From Myroides sp. 1354 (GTDB lineage: Bacteria > Bacteroidota > Bacteroidia > Flavobacteriales > Flavobacteriaceae): DNA of 64,000 nucleotides. The position numbers were made by a program, and so were the translations under genes. Below the pieces are notes generated by a model that worked only from the letters and a program-made list of their open reading frames with translations, ran no database searches and was not told the DNA's origin. Below, piece by piece: positions 24,882 through 33,583 of the stretch; position 1 is the stretch's first letter; each line of letters starts with the position of its first letter. The stretch lies in assembly GCF_030324495.1 (NCBI RefSeq), contig NZ_JACAGN010000006.1, positions 59,579 to 123,578 on the forward strand, read 5' to 3'.

Positions 24882-25973
24882 ATGAAAAAAGCAATTGTGA
24901 TAGCCTTATTGGTGTTTAGTGGATTTGTATTAGCCAATAGTACCTGTTTTCATCAAGATACAACAAGTGTAAAAGAAAGAGAAGCTATGGAGGAAAGAAA
25001 AGATAAGGATACCAAGGTCATCTATTTTGCAGGTGGATGCTTTTGGGGAACGGAGCACTTCTTTCAGCAGGTGAGGGGAGTGGTTCATACAGAAGTAGGG
25101 TATGCCAATGGAAATACCAAAAAACCAACCTATAAGCAGGTTACTACGGGAACGACCGGTTTTGCAGAAGCTGTAAAAGTAACCTATGATCCCAAAGCGA
25201 TTGATTTTGAATTGTTAATCGATTTGTTTTTGCAGACGATTGATCCAACCACTTTAAATCGACAAGCCAATGATGTAGGAACCCAATATCGTTCGGGCAT
25301 TTACTATGTAGATAAGGAAGATCAATTTATCATTACCCAAAAGATAAATGAATTAGCTAAACAATATACTAAAGAAATAGTCGTTGAGGTAGAGCCTTTG
25401 CGCAATTTTTACGATGCAGAAACCTATCATCAAAAGTACTTAGATAAAAATCCAGGTGGCTATTGTCACATAGGTGCGGATTTATTTGAACTAGCACGTA
25501 AGGCAAATCCCAAAAAGAAACAAGTATATCAACGCCAAGAGAAAGAAGTATTAAAGCAGACATTAAGTCCAATACAATACGAAGTAACACAAAAGAACGG
25601 GACCGAACGAGCCTATAGTAATGAGCTATGGAAGGAATTTCGTGAGGGAATCTATGTGGATATTACCACTGGGGAACCCTTGTTTATTTCTACAGATAAA
25701 TACGATGCAGGTTGCGGATGGCCAAGTTTCACTAAGCCTATTGACACTAAATTAGTTGAAGAAAAAGAAGATAATACTCACGGTATGCAACGAACTGAAG
25801 TAAGAAGTGCTACTGGAGATGCTCATTTAGGACATGTTTTTAATGATGGTCCCAAGGATAAAGGGGGGCTACGCTACTGTATTAATGGAGCGTCTTTGCG
25901 TTTTATCCCGAAAGAAGAAATGAAAGCACAAGGGTATGAAAAGTACATACCTTTGTTACAGAAGAAAAACTAA
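24882..25973 (+). CDS. msrAB: Bifunctional peptide methionine sulfoxide reductase MsrA-MsrB
   Basis: A 363-residue fusion that repairs both methionine sulfoxide stereoisomers. An N-terminal Sec signal-like segment (residues 1-19) places it in the periplasm. The MsrA domain has its active-site GCFWG with Cys53, and the later GGYCHI cysteine may be a resolver. The MsrB domain begins near residue 220 and carries [19 protein letters not shown] and the catalytic Cys333 in [13 protein letters not shown]. The zinc-binding CxxC pairs of many MsrB proteins are absent, so this is the non-zinc form. It is convergent with the nitronate monooxygenase gene. Confidence 0.94.
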   Translation: MKKAIVIALLVFSGFVLANSTCFHQDTTSVKEREAMEERKDKDTKVIYFAGGCFWGTEHFFQQVRGVVHTEVGYANGNTKKPTYKQVTTGTTGFAEAVKVTYDPKAIDFELLIDLFLQTIDPTTLNRQANDVGTQYRSGIYYVDKEDQFIITQKINELAKQYTKEIVVEVEPLRNFYDAETYHQKYLDKNPGGYCHIGADLFELARKANPKKKQVYQRQEKEVLKQTLSPIQYEVTQKNGTERAYSNELWKEFREGIYVDITTGEPLFISTDKYDAGCGWPSFTKPIDTKLVEEKEDNTHGMQRTEVRSATGDAHLGHVFNDGPKDKGGLRYCINGASLRFIPKEEMKAQGYEKYIPLLQKKN

Positions 25974-25997
25974 AGGCGAAAATCAATCCGCCTTTAG
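25970..25997 (-). terminator. Terminator of the nitronate monooxygenase-like gene
   Basis: CTAAAGGCG (25970-25978) pairs perfectly with CGCCTTTAG (25989-25997). On the minus strand it is followed by a U-rich run (AGTTTTTCTTC), so it mainly serves the minus-strand gene. It overlaps the msrAB stop codon. Confidence 0.7.
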
Positions 25998-26030
25998 TTG
26001 AATATAGATGTAAAATTAGCTTGTTCACGT

Positions 26031-27113
26031 TTACAGTTGATAATTTTCTACCTCTTGAATTAATTGAGAGAGAATTACTTTGACTGACGCACTACTGTAA
26101 GGACCACGAGATTGCCCCGTCCACAAGCTAGAAAATTGTGGTTTTTTATTCATTTTCGCAGCTATTCTCAATCCAATCGTCAATTTATTTTGAAATGGAT
26201 AAGGGAGAATATAATCCGAATGGTCGAGTTGTTGGGTAAATGTATTGCTTAGCCCTCTTGCGTAACGACCAGAGAAACTCTTTGTTAAAGTCAAGTCTTC
26301 TTCTTTTGCCTGTCTCAAGGCCTCTTTTTCAAATTCCGCTAGATTGCTTTCTTCAGATCCCATGAGTAAACTACCGATGGCAAAACCTTGTGCACCCAGC
26401 GTTTTAGCAGCTAAGATAGTTGAAGCGTTATAGAGTCCCCCAGCGTAAATAAGTGGTGTTTGTACTGCTTCTTTTACTTGAGATAATAAAGATAATCCTC
26501 CAATTTCAGGTAGTTTTTCAGTTAGAAAAGTACCTTGATGCCCACCCGCTTCAATGCCTTGAACGCAAATAAGATCGATGCCCTTTTGTTCCAGTACTCG
26601 AGCTTCTGCAACAGAAGTACAGGTACCAATAAGGATGATATTGTGTTGCTTCATTTTGGCAATTGTCGCCTCATCAAAAACACCAAAAGTAAAACTGACA
26701 ATCTTACAACCCTCAGCAATAATAGCCTCTACTTGATCGTGGTAATCCGTATAGATTACTTGCTCATAATCTGCTAGGTTTACTTCTAAATCAAATTGTT
26801 TAGCAAAATCAGTAATATATTGTTTGGTACGAGCATATTGATGCTTGAGTTCATCTGTCCGCTCTGGTAAAGGATTTAGGAATAGATTTACAGCAAAGGG
26901 ATGATTCGTTAATTGTTTTGTTGCTCGAATCAATTCGGTGCATTTTTCTGCAGGTAAATCTCCCAAAGGCAAGGTACCTAAAACGCCTATTTCTCCTGCT
27001 GCAGCTACCATTTGAGGGGTAGCAACCCCAAACATTGGCGCTTGGATAATGGGATATTGAGTTTGTAGAAGTGCAGTAATCTTGTTTTTCCAAGTAAAAG
27101 TATTCGTAGGCAT
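26031..27113 (-). CDS. Nitronate monooxygenase / 2-nitropropane dioxygenase-like flavoprotein
   Basis: A 360-residue FMN-binding TIM-barrel protein of the NPD/FabK-like family. Diagnostic parts are YPIIQAPMFGVATPQMVAAAGEIGVLGTLPLG at the start, FTFGVFDEATIAKMKQHNIILIGTCTSVAEA, then IEAGGHQGTF and AGGLYNASTILAAKTLGAQGFAIGSLLMGSEES for phosphate binding. Members oxidise alkyl nitronates or act as enoyl reductases; which applies here is not clear. A TACTTTTG promoter box lies at 27139-27146 on the minus strand. Confidence 0.85.
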   Translation of the reverse strand: MPTNTFTWKNKITALLQTQYPIIQAPMFGVATPQMVAAAGEIGVLGTLPLGDLPAEKCTELIRATKQLTNHPFAVNLFLNPLPERTDELKHQYARTKQYITDFAKQFDLEVNLADYEQVIYTDYHDQVEAIIAEGCKIVSFTFGVFDEATIAKMKQHNIILIGTCTSVAEARVLEQKGIDLICVQGIEAGGHQGTFLTEKLPEIGGLSLLSQVKEAVQTPLIYAGGLYNASTILAAKTLGAQGFAIGSLLMGSEESNLAEFEKEALRQAKEEDLTLTKSFSGRYARGLSNTFTQQLDHSDYILPYPFQNKLTIGLRIAAKMNKKPQFSSLWTGQSRGPYSSASVKVILSQLIQEVENYQL

Positions 27114-27138
27114 CTTCTTTTGTTTTTTGGTTAATACT

Positions 27139-27146
27139 CAAAAGTA
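27139..27146 (-). promoter_or_regulatory. Putative -7 box for nitronate monooxygenase-like gene
   Basis: TACTTTTG on the minus strand matches TAnnTTTG, 26 bases before the start codon. Confidence 0.5.
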
Positions 27147-27210
27147 CAAGTTTAAAAAAAAGAATAAGATGATAAATAGCAGTATTTCAAAAAGGTTGAA
27201 AAATAAAAAA

Positions 27211-27234
27211 GCCCAATTGCATTTGCAATTGGGC
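27211..27234 (-). terminator. Terminator of the 511-residue lipoprotein gene
   Basis: GCCCAATTGC (27211-27220) pairs perfectly with GCAATTGGGC (27225-27234) over a 4-nt loop, followed on the minus strand by TTTTTTATTTTTC. Confidence 0.9.
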
Positions 27235-27257
27235 CTAATCAATCCTTTTCTTTAAAA

Positions 27258-28793
27258 CTATTTTCTACTATTTTTAGCAGCATCGAATTTTGTTCCTTTA
27301 CCGTACGATTTTTTCGCCACTTTTGTTTGTTGAGCAGCGGCTTTACTTGCATTGTTTACGAAAGTTAATGCTCCAGTATAAGAAGCCGTAATTTTGTTCT
27401 CTCTGTCGTCGATGGCGTTTACTGTAATCGTGTATTGATCACCTGTTTTTTCAACTTTTACTGTTCCAGTACGCGTAGGAGCGAAGCCTGACGTAACTGA
27501 CTCCCCTTCTCTGTTGATCGTTTGCTCAAAGAACCAAGTACCCCAGTCTAATCCTACTTCAGAACCACCACCTTCACCAGCATTTCCTACATTTTCATCT
27601 CCAATTGGGAATTCTCCTAGTGGAATGTCTGTTGTTGCGTTAAGATCCGTATAAAGTGTTACACGCATCCATTCACCTGAACCTTCAACCCAGAAGTATT
27701 GACCTGGATGAGGAGTTAAGGTTTCACTGTATAAATAAAGATTCCAACGGTTGTTTTGTTTTGCAGTAATTGGTGATTTACCTTTGTACTCCATAAAACC
27801 TTGGGTTAGTTTCTTTACTTCTTTATCAGCTCTTAAAGTAGAAATGGTGTATTGATCTCCTTGTTTTACTGTTCCTGTATACTTACCTAAATGTCTTGTT
27901 CCATTTTCTAATAAGATGTTGAAGCGAATCTCTTGTCCTTGTTTGTGTTCCATCACTTTGATTGAACCATCTAGAATGTATAATTCCTCATCAATTCCAG
28001 CCGCTTTATCTTTGTGTTGGAAACTAGCAAAGGAATAGTCATCCTCTCCATTTTCAATAGCTTCTTTAGAACCTACTCTAAATGCACCTACTTCAAATGC
28101 AGTAGAAGCTTTAAACGTTTTGTTGGGAACTTTAGCCTCCCAAGCTTTTGGTGCCATCTGATCAAAGAACGAAAGCGAAATATGATATCCCGTTCCATCT
28201 TCTTTTAATTCACCATAGCTATTTGCATCTCCTTGCGTAAAATACGTCATGTATTCTGCTACATTGGGGTGGTCAAATACATTGTCTCCCCAATACCAAC
28301 CGTTTTGAATTTCATAGGTTACATCGTAGATTGGCTCTATATCGATGGCTTGAGTGTAATTGATGTCGTATTTTACTCCTTGCTCATCTTGTAAAGTTCC
28401 CTTGAATGTATGCGTGCCATTTGCACTTACCACAGCCAGTTCTCCCGCTGTAATTTTAGATACGATTGCGGCATTTTTGACTGTACTTGCTGAAGAAAGC
28501 GTATAAAGATGTCCTGCATCAGAAACAATATAAGTTTCTGATTTTATTGCTGCTTCTAATAAATTTTCATCTTTTACTACATCAGAAATGAATTTTAGAT
28601 TGAATTCCCCTTGTTTTGTTTTTAAAACAATAGCGAAATTTCCTTTATCTTCTACCTTGCCTAAATAGGTTCCTGTAGCTTGATCAACAGTAATTGGGTT
28701 TGTACTACTTGATTTGTTGTCATCACTACTACATGAAATAGTTGCTAAACTGCTAAGCAAAACAAAGCTTACTACATACGATAGTCTTTTCAT
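27258..28793 (-). CDS. Hypothetical large lipoprotein
   Basis: A 511-residue lipoprotein of unknown function. The signal peptide MKRLSYVVSFVLLSSLATISC puts the lipidated Cys at residue 21, followed by SSDDNKSS, which resembles the acidic surface-export signal of Flavobacteriaceae. The rest is beta-rich with several TGTYLGKVEDKG- and YTGTVKQGDQYTI-like strand pairs, suggesting repeated lipocalin- or barrel-like modules, and ends in a basic tail (KKSYGKGTKFDAAKNSRK). I do not recognise a named family. It is a single gene with a clear terminator and a long upstream region containing an AT-only hairpin. Confidence 0.7.
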   Translation of the reverse strand: MKRLSYVVSFVLLSSLATISCSSDDNKSSSTNPITVDQATGTYLGKVEDKGNFAIVLKTKQGEFNLKFISDVVKDENLLEAAIKSETYIVSDAGHLYTLSSASTVKNAAIVSKITAGELAVVSANGTHTFKGTLQDEQGVKYDINYTQAIDIEPIYDVTYEIQNGWYWGDNVFDHPNVAEYMTYFTQGDANSYGELKEDGTGYHISLSFFDQMAPKAWEAKVPNKTFKASTAFEVGAFRVGSKEAIENGEDDYSFASFQHKDKAAGIDEELYILDGSIKVMEHKQGQEIRFNILLENGTRHLGKYTGTVKQGDQYTISTLRADKEVKKLTQGFMEYKGKSPITAKQNNRWNLYLYSETLTPHPGQYFWVEGSGEWMRVTLYTDLNATTDIPLGEFPIGDENVGNAGEGGGSEVGLDWGTWFFEQTINREGESVTSGFAPTRTGTVKVEKTGDQYTITVNAIDDRENKITASYTGALTFVNNASKAAAQQTKVAKKSYGKGTKFDAAKNSRK

Positions 28794-28924
28794 AATTTAA
28801 ATGGAATTAGTTTGTGAATGCCCTAAAGCGTCCGATTTATTTTTGTTTTTAGAAGAATCTTATAGGTTAAAATTTTATTTTTTGGGTGTTTAAATTTGAA
28901 CTTTGTAAGTTTCTACTTGACGCA

Positions 28925-28963
28925 ATTTAGATTTTATTTTGAATAGAAAAATAAAATCTAAAT
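28925..28963. promoter_or_regulatory. AT-only 16-bp inverted repeat upstream of a lipoprotein gene
   Basis: Arms 28925-28940 (ATTTAGATTTTATTTT) and 28948-28963 are exact complements with a 7-nt loop, about 130 bases upstream of the lipoprotein start. It could be an operator or mRNA-leader structure. No role is proven. Confidence 0.4.
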
Positions 28964-29179
28964 AAATTAACATAACTGAAAGTGGTGTATTCGCGTAATG
29001 TGAATAAAATAAAAGTTATAATTTGCTAATTTGTTATTATAAATGTATTTTATTTAGAATGAATTATTGATTTATTAAATAGAGGGTGTGAATTTGTTGG
29101 TGGAAAAAGGGAAGTCCTAAATTATCATTGGTTAGAGAAAAAAGTAGAAGAGGGGCGGAGCTTCAGGAGATCTATAGTA

Positions 29180-29201
29180 GAGGCAGATGGAAATCGGCCT
29201 C
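29180..29201. repeat. REP-like palindrome (degenerate)
   Basis: GAGGCAGAT, GGAA, ATCGGCCTC: 9-bp arms with one mismatch around the same GGAA centre as the palindrome at 21199-21218. It lies in a 746-base gap (28794-29539) with no credible gene. Confidence 0.55.
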
Positions 29202-29280
29202 ATGGCTAGAATATTTTTTAAATAGAAAAAGAAGAGGAGATGAATCAAAAGCCAAAATAAAAAACGGTGAACAGTTATCG

Positions 29281-29476
29281 GTTATCAGTTATCAGATGAA
29301 TTTTCTGATTTAAGGATATATTTTCTTTAATCGATGATCTGGCGAAAAAGCAACTAGCAAAAAAACAAAAAAGCAAATCTAAAAGTTATCAGTTATCAGA
29401 TGAATTTTCTGATTTAAGGATATATTTTCTTTCATCGATAATCTAGCGAAAAAGCAACTTGCAAAAAAACAAAAAA
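29281..29476 (+). repeat. Tandem 104-bp intergenic repeat (two copies)
   Basis: Copy one starts at 29281 and copy two at 29385, a period of 104 bases. Each reads GTTATCAGTTATCAGATGAA, then TTTTCTGATTTAAGGATATA, an ATCGATRATCT word, and an A-rich stretch with GCGAAAAAGCAACT and GCAAAAAAACAAAAAA. The copies differ at only a few positions. Related sequence lies at 19613-19803 (reverse) and 36934-37050. No ORF is convincing here. Confidence 0.85.
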
Positions 29477-29501
29477 CCAATCCCTTATAAAGGATTGGTT
29501 T
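29474..29501 (-). terminator. Terminator of the FAD dehydrogenase gene
   Basis: AAACCAATCC (29474-29483) pairs with GGATTGGTTT (29492-29501), and a U-rich run follows on the minus strand. It is nearly the same hairpin as at 19592-19612. Confidence 0.85.
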
Positions 29502-29539
29502 ATCTTATCATGGTATATTTTCTGTCAACGAATTAACCG

Positions 29540-31105
29540 TTAACGATTATTCATACTTTCAACGCATAAGATGGCGCATTTTTCTCCATCAATAGCTGCA
29601 GATATAATACCTCCAGCGTAGCCAGCTCCTTCCCCGCAAGGGTATAAACCTTTAATCTGAGGATGTTCTAAAGAGCGATCATCACGAGGAATGCGTACAG
29701 GAGAAGAGGTTCTACTTTCTGGTGCATGAAGAATAGCTTCATTGGTAAAATAACCTTTCATGGATTTGCCAAATTCTTGAAAACCTTCTCGCATAATTTG
29801 CGTTAAGAAGTTAGGAAATACTTCTCCTAATTCAAGGGAGGTGGTTCCTGGTAAATACGAGGTTTTCGGAATAGAGGTTGATACTTTTTTCTGAGCAAAA
29901 TCGACCATGCGCTGAGCGGGAACACGTTGTGTTTCTCCAGCTAATAAGAAGGCACGTTGTTCAATGGATTTTTGGAATTCCATTCCAGCTAACGCTCCAA
30001 ATTTTTCAAAAGGTTTAAAATCTTCTAGTCGCAACTCCACTACAATTCCTGAATTAGCCGTTGCTTGATCTCGTTTAGAGGGCGACCAGCCATTGGTTAC
30101 TACTTCTCCAGGAGCCGTAGCACAAGGCGCAATTACTCCCCCAGGACACATACAGAACGAATACATCCCTCTGCCATTCACTTGTTTTACAATAGAATAA
30201 GGAGCAGGCGGTAGAAATTCACCTCTATAATCACAAGAATATTGAATCTGATCAATGAGGGATTGTGGATGTTCTGCGCGAACACCTAAAGCAAAAGGTT
30301 TTGCTTCAATAAGGATGTTTTTGCGATCCAATAGTTCATAAATATCACGAGCAGAGTGCCCTGTAGCCAAAATCATTTTATTAGCCTCAATGATATCTCC
30401 ATTTTCGAGTACTACTCCACGCATTTCATTGCCCTCTAGGACAAAATCAACTACGCGTTTTTCAAATAGCACTTCACCACCAAATTCTTCAATTTTGTGG
30501 CGCATATCTTGCATGATTTTGGGTAATTTATTGGTGCCTATATGAGGATGAGCTTCAACTAAGATATCTTGTGAAGCACCAAAGGCAACGAGTAATTCTA
30601 AAATGCGATTGATGTCTCCGCGTTTTTTAGAACGCGTGTATAATTTACCATCAGAATAGGTTCCTGCACCTCCTTCTCCAAAACAATAGTTGGAATCGGG
30701 GTTTACGATATGTTCAATGTTAATGGCCTTTAAATCTCTTCGACGTCCACGTACATCTTTTCCTCTTTCTATCACAATGGGTTTTACACCGAGTTCAATG
30801 AGTTGTAAAGCTGCAAAATAACCCGCAGGTCCTGCACCAACCACGATGACGCGTTTGGCATCCTTGACATTTTTATAGGCAGGGAAATCAATTTGTCGAT
30901 GTACAACCTCTTCACCAGCAAAAAATACCTGTACCTTTAAATTGATTTTAACGACGCGTTGTCTGGCATCAATTGAACGCTTTAAAATAGTAAGGTGCTG
31001 AATTTCAGAAATAGAACATTGGATGTGCTGCGCAACATGAGCGGTTAACAAATCAGCTGAAGCTGCAACTTCAGGAAGCACTTGGAGCAGTAATTCTTGT
31101 GGCAT
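29540..31105 (-). CDS. NAD(P)/FAD-dependent dehydrogenase (COG2509-like)
   Basis: About 521 residues from ATG 31105 (MPQELLLQVLPEV). A longer open frame to 31183 adds a hydrophobic, non-homologous start and passes through the putative -7 box. The FAD-binding GxGxxG is VIVVGAGPAGYFAALQLIELG. YCFGEGGAGTYSDGKLYTR, LATGHSARDIYELL and the closing GLYPCGEGAGYAGGIISAAIDGEKCA all match the uncharacterised FAD-dependent dehydrogenase family that has an N-terminal alpha/beta domain. The physiological substrate is unknown. It is divergent from the tag gene, with a palindromic possible operator between them. Confidence 0.88.
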   Translation of the reverse strand: MPQELLLQVLPEVAASADLLTAHVAQHIQCSISEIQHLTILKRSIDARQRVVKINLKVQVFFAGEEVVHRQIDFPAYKNVKDAKRVIVVGAGPAGYFAALQLIELGVKPIVIERGKDVRGRRRDLKAINIEHIVNPDSNYCFGEGGAGTYSDGKLYTRSKKRGDINRILELLVAFGASQDILVEAHPHIGTNKLPKIMQDMRHKIEEFGGEVLFEKRVVDFVLEGNEMRGVVLENGDIIEANKMILATGHSARDIYELLDRKNILIEAKPFALGVRAEHPQSLIDQIQYSCDYRGEFLPPAPYSIVKQVNGRGMYSFCMCPGGVIAPCATAPGEVVTNGWSPSKRDQATANSGIVVELRLEDFKPFEKFGALAGMEFQKSIEQRAFLLAGETQRVPAQRMVDFAQKKVSTSIPKTSYLPGTTSLELGEVFPNFLTQIMREGFQEFGKSMKGYFTNEAILHAPESRTSSPVRIPRDDRSLEHPQIKGLYPCGEGAGYAGGIISAAIDGEKCAILCVESMNNR

Positions 31106-31135
31106 TTTTTTATAAAGCAAATAGAAATTAAAGCG

Positions 31136-31143
31136 CAAAAATA
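31136..31143 (-). promoter_or_regulatory. Putative -7 box for the FAD dehydrogenase gene
   Basis: TATTTTTG on the minus strand matches TAnnTTTG, 31 bases before the chosen start at 31105. It supports that start over the longer frame. Confidence 0.5.
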
Positions 31144-31200
31144 CACTAAAAAAACAAAAAATAATTTCTGAATTCAAAAGCAATAAAAAAAGATAAACCT

Positions 31201-31220
31201 ATTGACAAGCGGTTGTCAAT
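31201..31220. promoter_or_regulatory. Perfect 8-bp inverted repeat, possible operator
   Basis: ATTGACAA, GCGG, TTGTCAAT: exact dyad symmetry, 9 bases upstream of the tag -7 box and so over its -33 region. It lies between divergent promoters for the FAD dehydrogenase and tag. The layout fits a repressor site. Confidence 0.6.
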
Positions 31221-31229
31221 GAGATGCCT

Positions 31230-31237
31230 TACATTTG
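31230..31237 (+). promoter_or_regulatory. Putative -7 box for tag
   Basis: TACATTTG matches TAnnTTTG, 36 bases before the ATG at 31273. Confidence 0.6.
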
Positions 31238-31272
31238 TTAGTAAGAGAGTAGTATTTTAAAAAATAGAAAGT

Positions 31273-31824
31273 ATGTCATATTGCGATCACATTGAACAAT
31301 TAACTGGAGACCGAAGAGCACTCCATAAAAAATACCACGACAACCATTACGGTTTTCCCATTCACGATGACAATGAATTATTTGGGCGATTGTTGATGGA
31401 AATCAATCAAGCAGGTTTAAGTTGGGAAACAATACTCAAAAAAGAAGAAGCATTTAGAACCGCTTATAGCAATTTTGACATTCAAACGGTAGCTAATTAT
31501 ACAGAAGAGGATCGAGCGCGTTTGATGAGCGATGTAGGTATTATTCGAAATCGACTCAAAATCAATGCAGCGATTGAGAATGCTAAGGTTATTGTGCAAC
31601 TTCAACAAGAGTTTGGCTCATTCGAAAAGTGGTTAGAACATCATCACCCTAAGACCAAAGAGGAATGGGTGAAACTATTTAAAAAGCACTTTCGATTTAC
31701 GGGGGGAGAGATTGTCAATGAATTTTTAATGAGTATTGGCTATTTAAAGGGAGCCCATACAGAAGCTTGTCCAATACACACTGTTGTATTAAAACATCAA
31801 CCTTTGTGGACTGTAGCGAACTAG
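31273..31824 (+). CDS. tag: DNA-3-methyladenine glycosylase I
   Basis: A 183-residue Tag-family base-excision enzyme that removes 3-methyladenine. The hallmark block is clear: YHDNHYGFPIHDDNELFGRLLMEINQAGLSWETILKKEEAFRTAYSNFD, followed by MSDVGIIRNRLKINAAIENAK. Family zinc ligands correspond to the early Cys4 (MSYCDH) and the late H/C pair in HTEACPIH. It is alone in its transcript, with a clean -7 box and a palindrome upstream. Confidence 0.92.
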   Translation: MSYCDHIEQLTGDRRALHKKYHDNHYGFPIHDDNELFGRLLMEINQAGLSWETILKKEEAFRTAYSNFDIQTVANYTEEDRARLMSDVGIIRNRLKINAAIENAKVIVQLQQEFGSFEKWLEHHHPKTKEEWVKLFKKHFRFTGGEIVNEFLMSIGYLKGAHTEACPIHTVVLKHQPLWTVAN

Positions 31825-32022
31825 AAGAACGTATGGGGTTGTTTATCAGCTGAATGTGCGTTTTTTATAGGTGTTGTTTTTTCCTTTTTTAGTGTACTTT
31901 TTTGTGTTACCCGTCTTTTTTTGTTATCTTTAAGCTTGTCCTTAAAATGAAAAAACAGCAAATCTCAATACAGGCTGTATCGATTTTAAGGTTTAATATT
32001 CAAGTAAACCAATACAAAACAG

Positions 32023-33009
32023 ATGGAATTTAGAAAACTAGGTGCTTCTGATATAGAAGTTTCTGCAATTACCTTTGGTGCATGGGCAGCGGGAGGATGG
32101 ATGTGGGGAAGTACAGATCGAAAAGAAGCGGTTGCAGCGATTCAAGCCGCACATCAAGAAGGAGTAACCACCATTGACACAGCACCGATTTACGGGCAGG
32201 GTGTAAGTGAAGAAATTGTAGGCGAAGCTATAAAGGGATTAGCAAGAGATCAGGTGCAAATCTTGACCAAGTTTGGTATGCGTTGGGACTTAGCTCAACC
32301 TCAAGGAACTTTTGTGATGCATAGCAAAAATAATCAAGGTCAAGACCTCTCAATTTATAAATATGCAAGTAAGGCTAGTGTAATCAAAGAAGTAGAAGAT
32401 AGCTTGAAGCGCTTAGGTACAGATTATATCGATGTATTGCAATTACATTGGCCTGATGTTACTACTCCAATTGCCGAAACCATGGAAGCGATGGAACTCT
32501 TGATTCAACAAGGGAAAATTCGCGCAGCGGGTGTAAGTAATTATACTGTAGAACAAGTGAAAGAAGCGAGAAATACTTTAGGTATTGTTAGTAATCAAGT
32601 ACCTTATAGTATGTTAAATCGCAAAATAGAACAAGAATTAGTTCCCTATGCTTTAGCAAATGATTTGAGTATTATAGCATACAGTCCTATGGAAAGGGGA
32701 TTGTTAACGGGTAAATACTTTAAAGCGAATACTTTTGCGGAAGGAGATCATCGTTCGAGCTATTTTTCTCAATTTAATTTACCTCAGGTAGAGAATTTTC
32801 TAGAGGAAATTAGACCTTTAGCGGAAGAGAAACGCGCAACTTTTGCTCAATTAGTTTTGAGGTAGACCACGTTGCAACCTGCAATTACAGTGACCTTGGC
32901 TGGTGCTCGAAATGCGAAACAAGCCCTAGCTAATGCTCGGGCCATACAAGTGGCATTGAATCCAGATGAGTTGGATTTTATACATCGCGCTTTAGCGAAG
33001 ATATCCTAA
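32023..33009 (+). pseudogene. Aldo/keto reductase interrupted by an in-frame amber codon
   Basis: The frame gives 280 residues of a normal aldo/keto reductase with tetrad Asp52, Tyr57, Lys83 and His142, then stops at TAG 32863-32865 after AQLVLR. Reading on in the same frame to TAA 33007-33009 gives the expected family C-terminus: TTLQPAITVTLAGARNAKQA, then NPDELDFIHRAL. The family usually has Trp right after LRW/LAW, so TGG changed to TAG is the simplest explanation. The intact product would be about 328 residues. The truncated product would lack the NADPH-binding end and is probably inactive unless the amber is suppressed. Confidence 0.88.
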
Positions 33010-33017
33010 ATACAAAC

Positions 33018-33050
33018 AAGAAGGAGATTGAAAAATCTCCCTCTTTTTTT
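33018..33050 (+). terminator. Terminator after the aldo/keto reductase gene
   Basis: GGAGATT (33023-33029) pairs with AATCTCC (33034-33040), followed by CTCTTTTTTT. Confidence 0.85.
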
Positions 33051-33564
33051 ATGCCTCTTCTTTCCAGCGAATTAATAAATAAGAGGCTTGTTTAAAAGGA
33101 TGCATCACCCTTTCTTCACTAATTTCAAATCCCCATTCCTTAAAATAGGGCAGTAAAGGATCATTTTGTACAACCTCCAACCAAATGGCCTCGTATTGTT
33201 TCGTTAAGGACAACGTTTTATTCCATAAAGAGGCTCTTACCTCTTCTTCATTGTGATTGGGTAAAAGATAAAAAGAAGCCAAGTGAATCACTTTCTTATC
33301 TGCTAACAGAGCGGGTTGATCCACTTGCTTAATCATGGTATAGCCTGCGGGAATTTCATTGTGATAGACAGTCAACATTTGTGTACTCAAATCATTTAAT
33401 TCAAGTACGGTTTCTTTGTGATCCAGTTGTTGTGCGATATATTGATTCAAAGAAGAATCATCCGTAACAGCGGCATACATCTCTTTGATTTGTGCTTCTC
33501 TTAATCGAAAAAGAATAGCGAGTCCTTCTTCCGTAGCTATAGTAAATTTGGATATAATACTCAT
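33049..33564 (-). CDS. GNAT family acetyltransferase-like protein
   Basis: A 171-residue protein with the overall GNAT pattern: a central strand pair MLTVYHNEIPAGYTMIKQ, a core strand IHLASFYLLPNHNEEEVRASLWNKTL at the acetyl-CoA site, then AIWLEVVQNDPLLPYFKEWGFEISEERVM. The acetyl-CoA loop is weaker than the usual Q/RxxGxG/A (here NHNEEEVRASL), so activity is uncertain. A clean TATCTTTG box sits upstream. Confidence 0.68.
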   Translation of the reverse strand: MSIISKFTIATEEGLAILFRLREAQIKEMYAAVTDDSSLNQYIAQQLDHKETVLELNDLSTQMLTVYHNEIPAGYTMIKQVDQPALLADKKVIHLASFYLLPNHNEEEVRASLWNKTLSLTKQYEAIWLEVVQNDPLLPYFKEWGFEISEERVMHPFKQASYLLIRWKEEA

Positions 33565-33583
33565 ATTAATTAGTCTTTACATA

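Noticed and set aside
26026..26045. GTTTACAGTTGATAAT resembling the post-gene motif
   Set aside because: It is the coding end (VENYQL and stop) of the nitronate monooxygenase-like gene on the minus strand, so the resemblance is chance.
29128..29313. 61-codon frame in the repeat-filled gap
   Set aside because: It spans a REP-like hairpin and the start of the 104-bp repeat; composition and content are those of repeats.
29281..29476. Possible CRISPR-like repeat array
   Set aside because: Only two 104-bp direct repeats without unique spacers, and no cas genes nearby.
31106..31183. 26-codon N-terminal extension of the FAD dehydrogenase
   Set aside because: It would cross the putative -7 box and adds a Phe-rich stretch not seen in the family.
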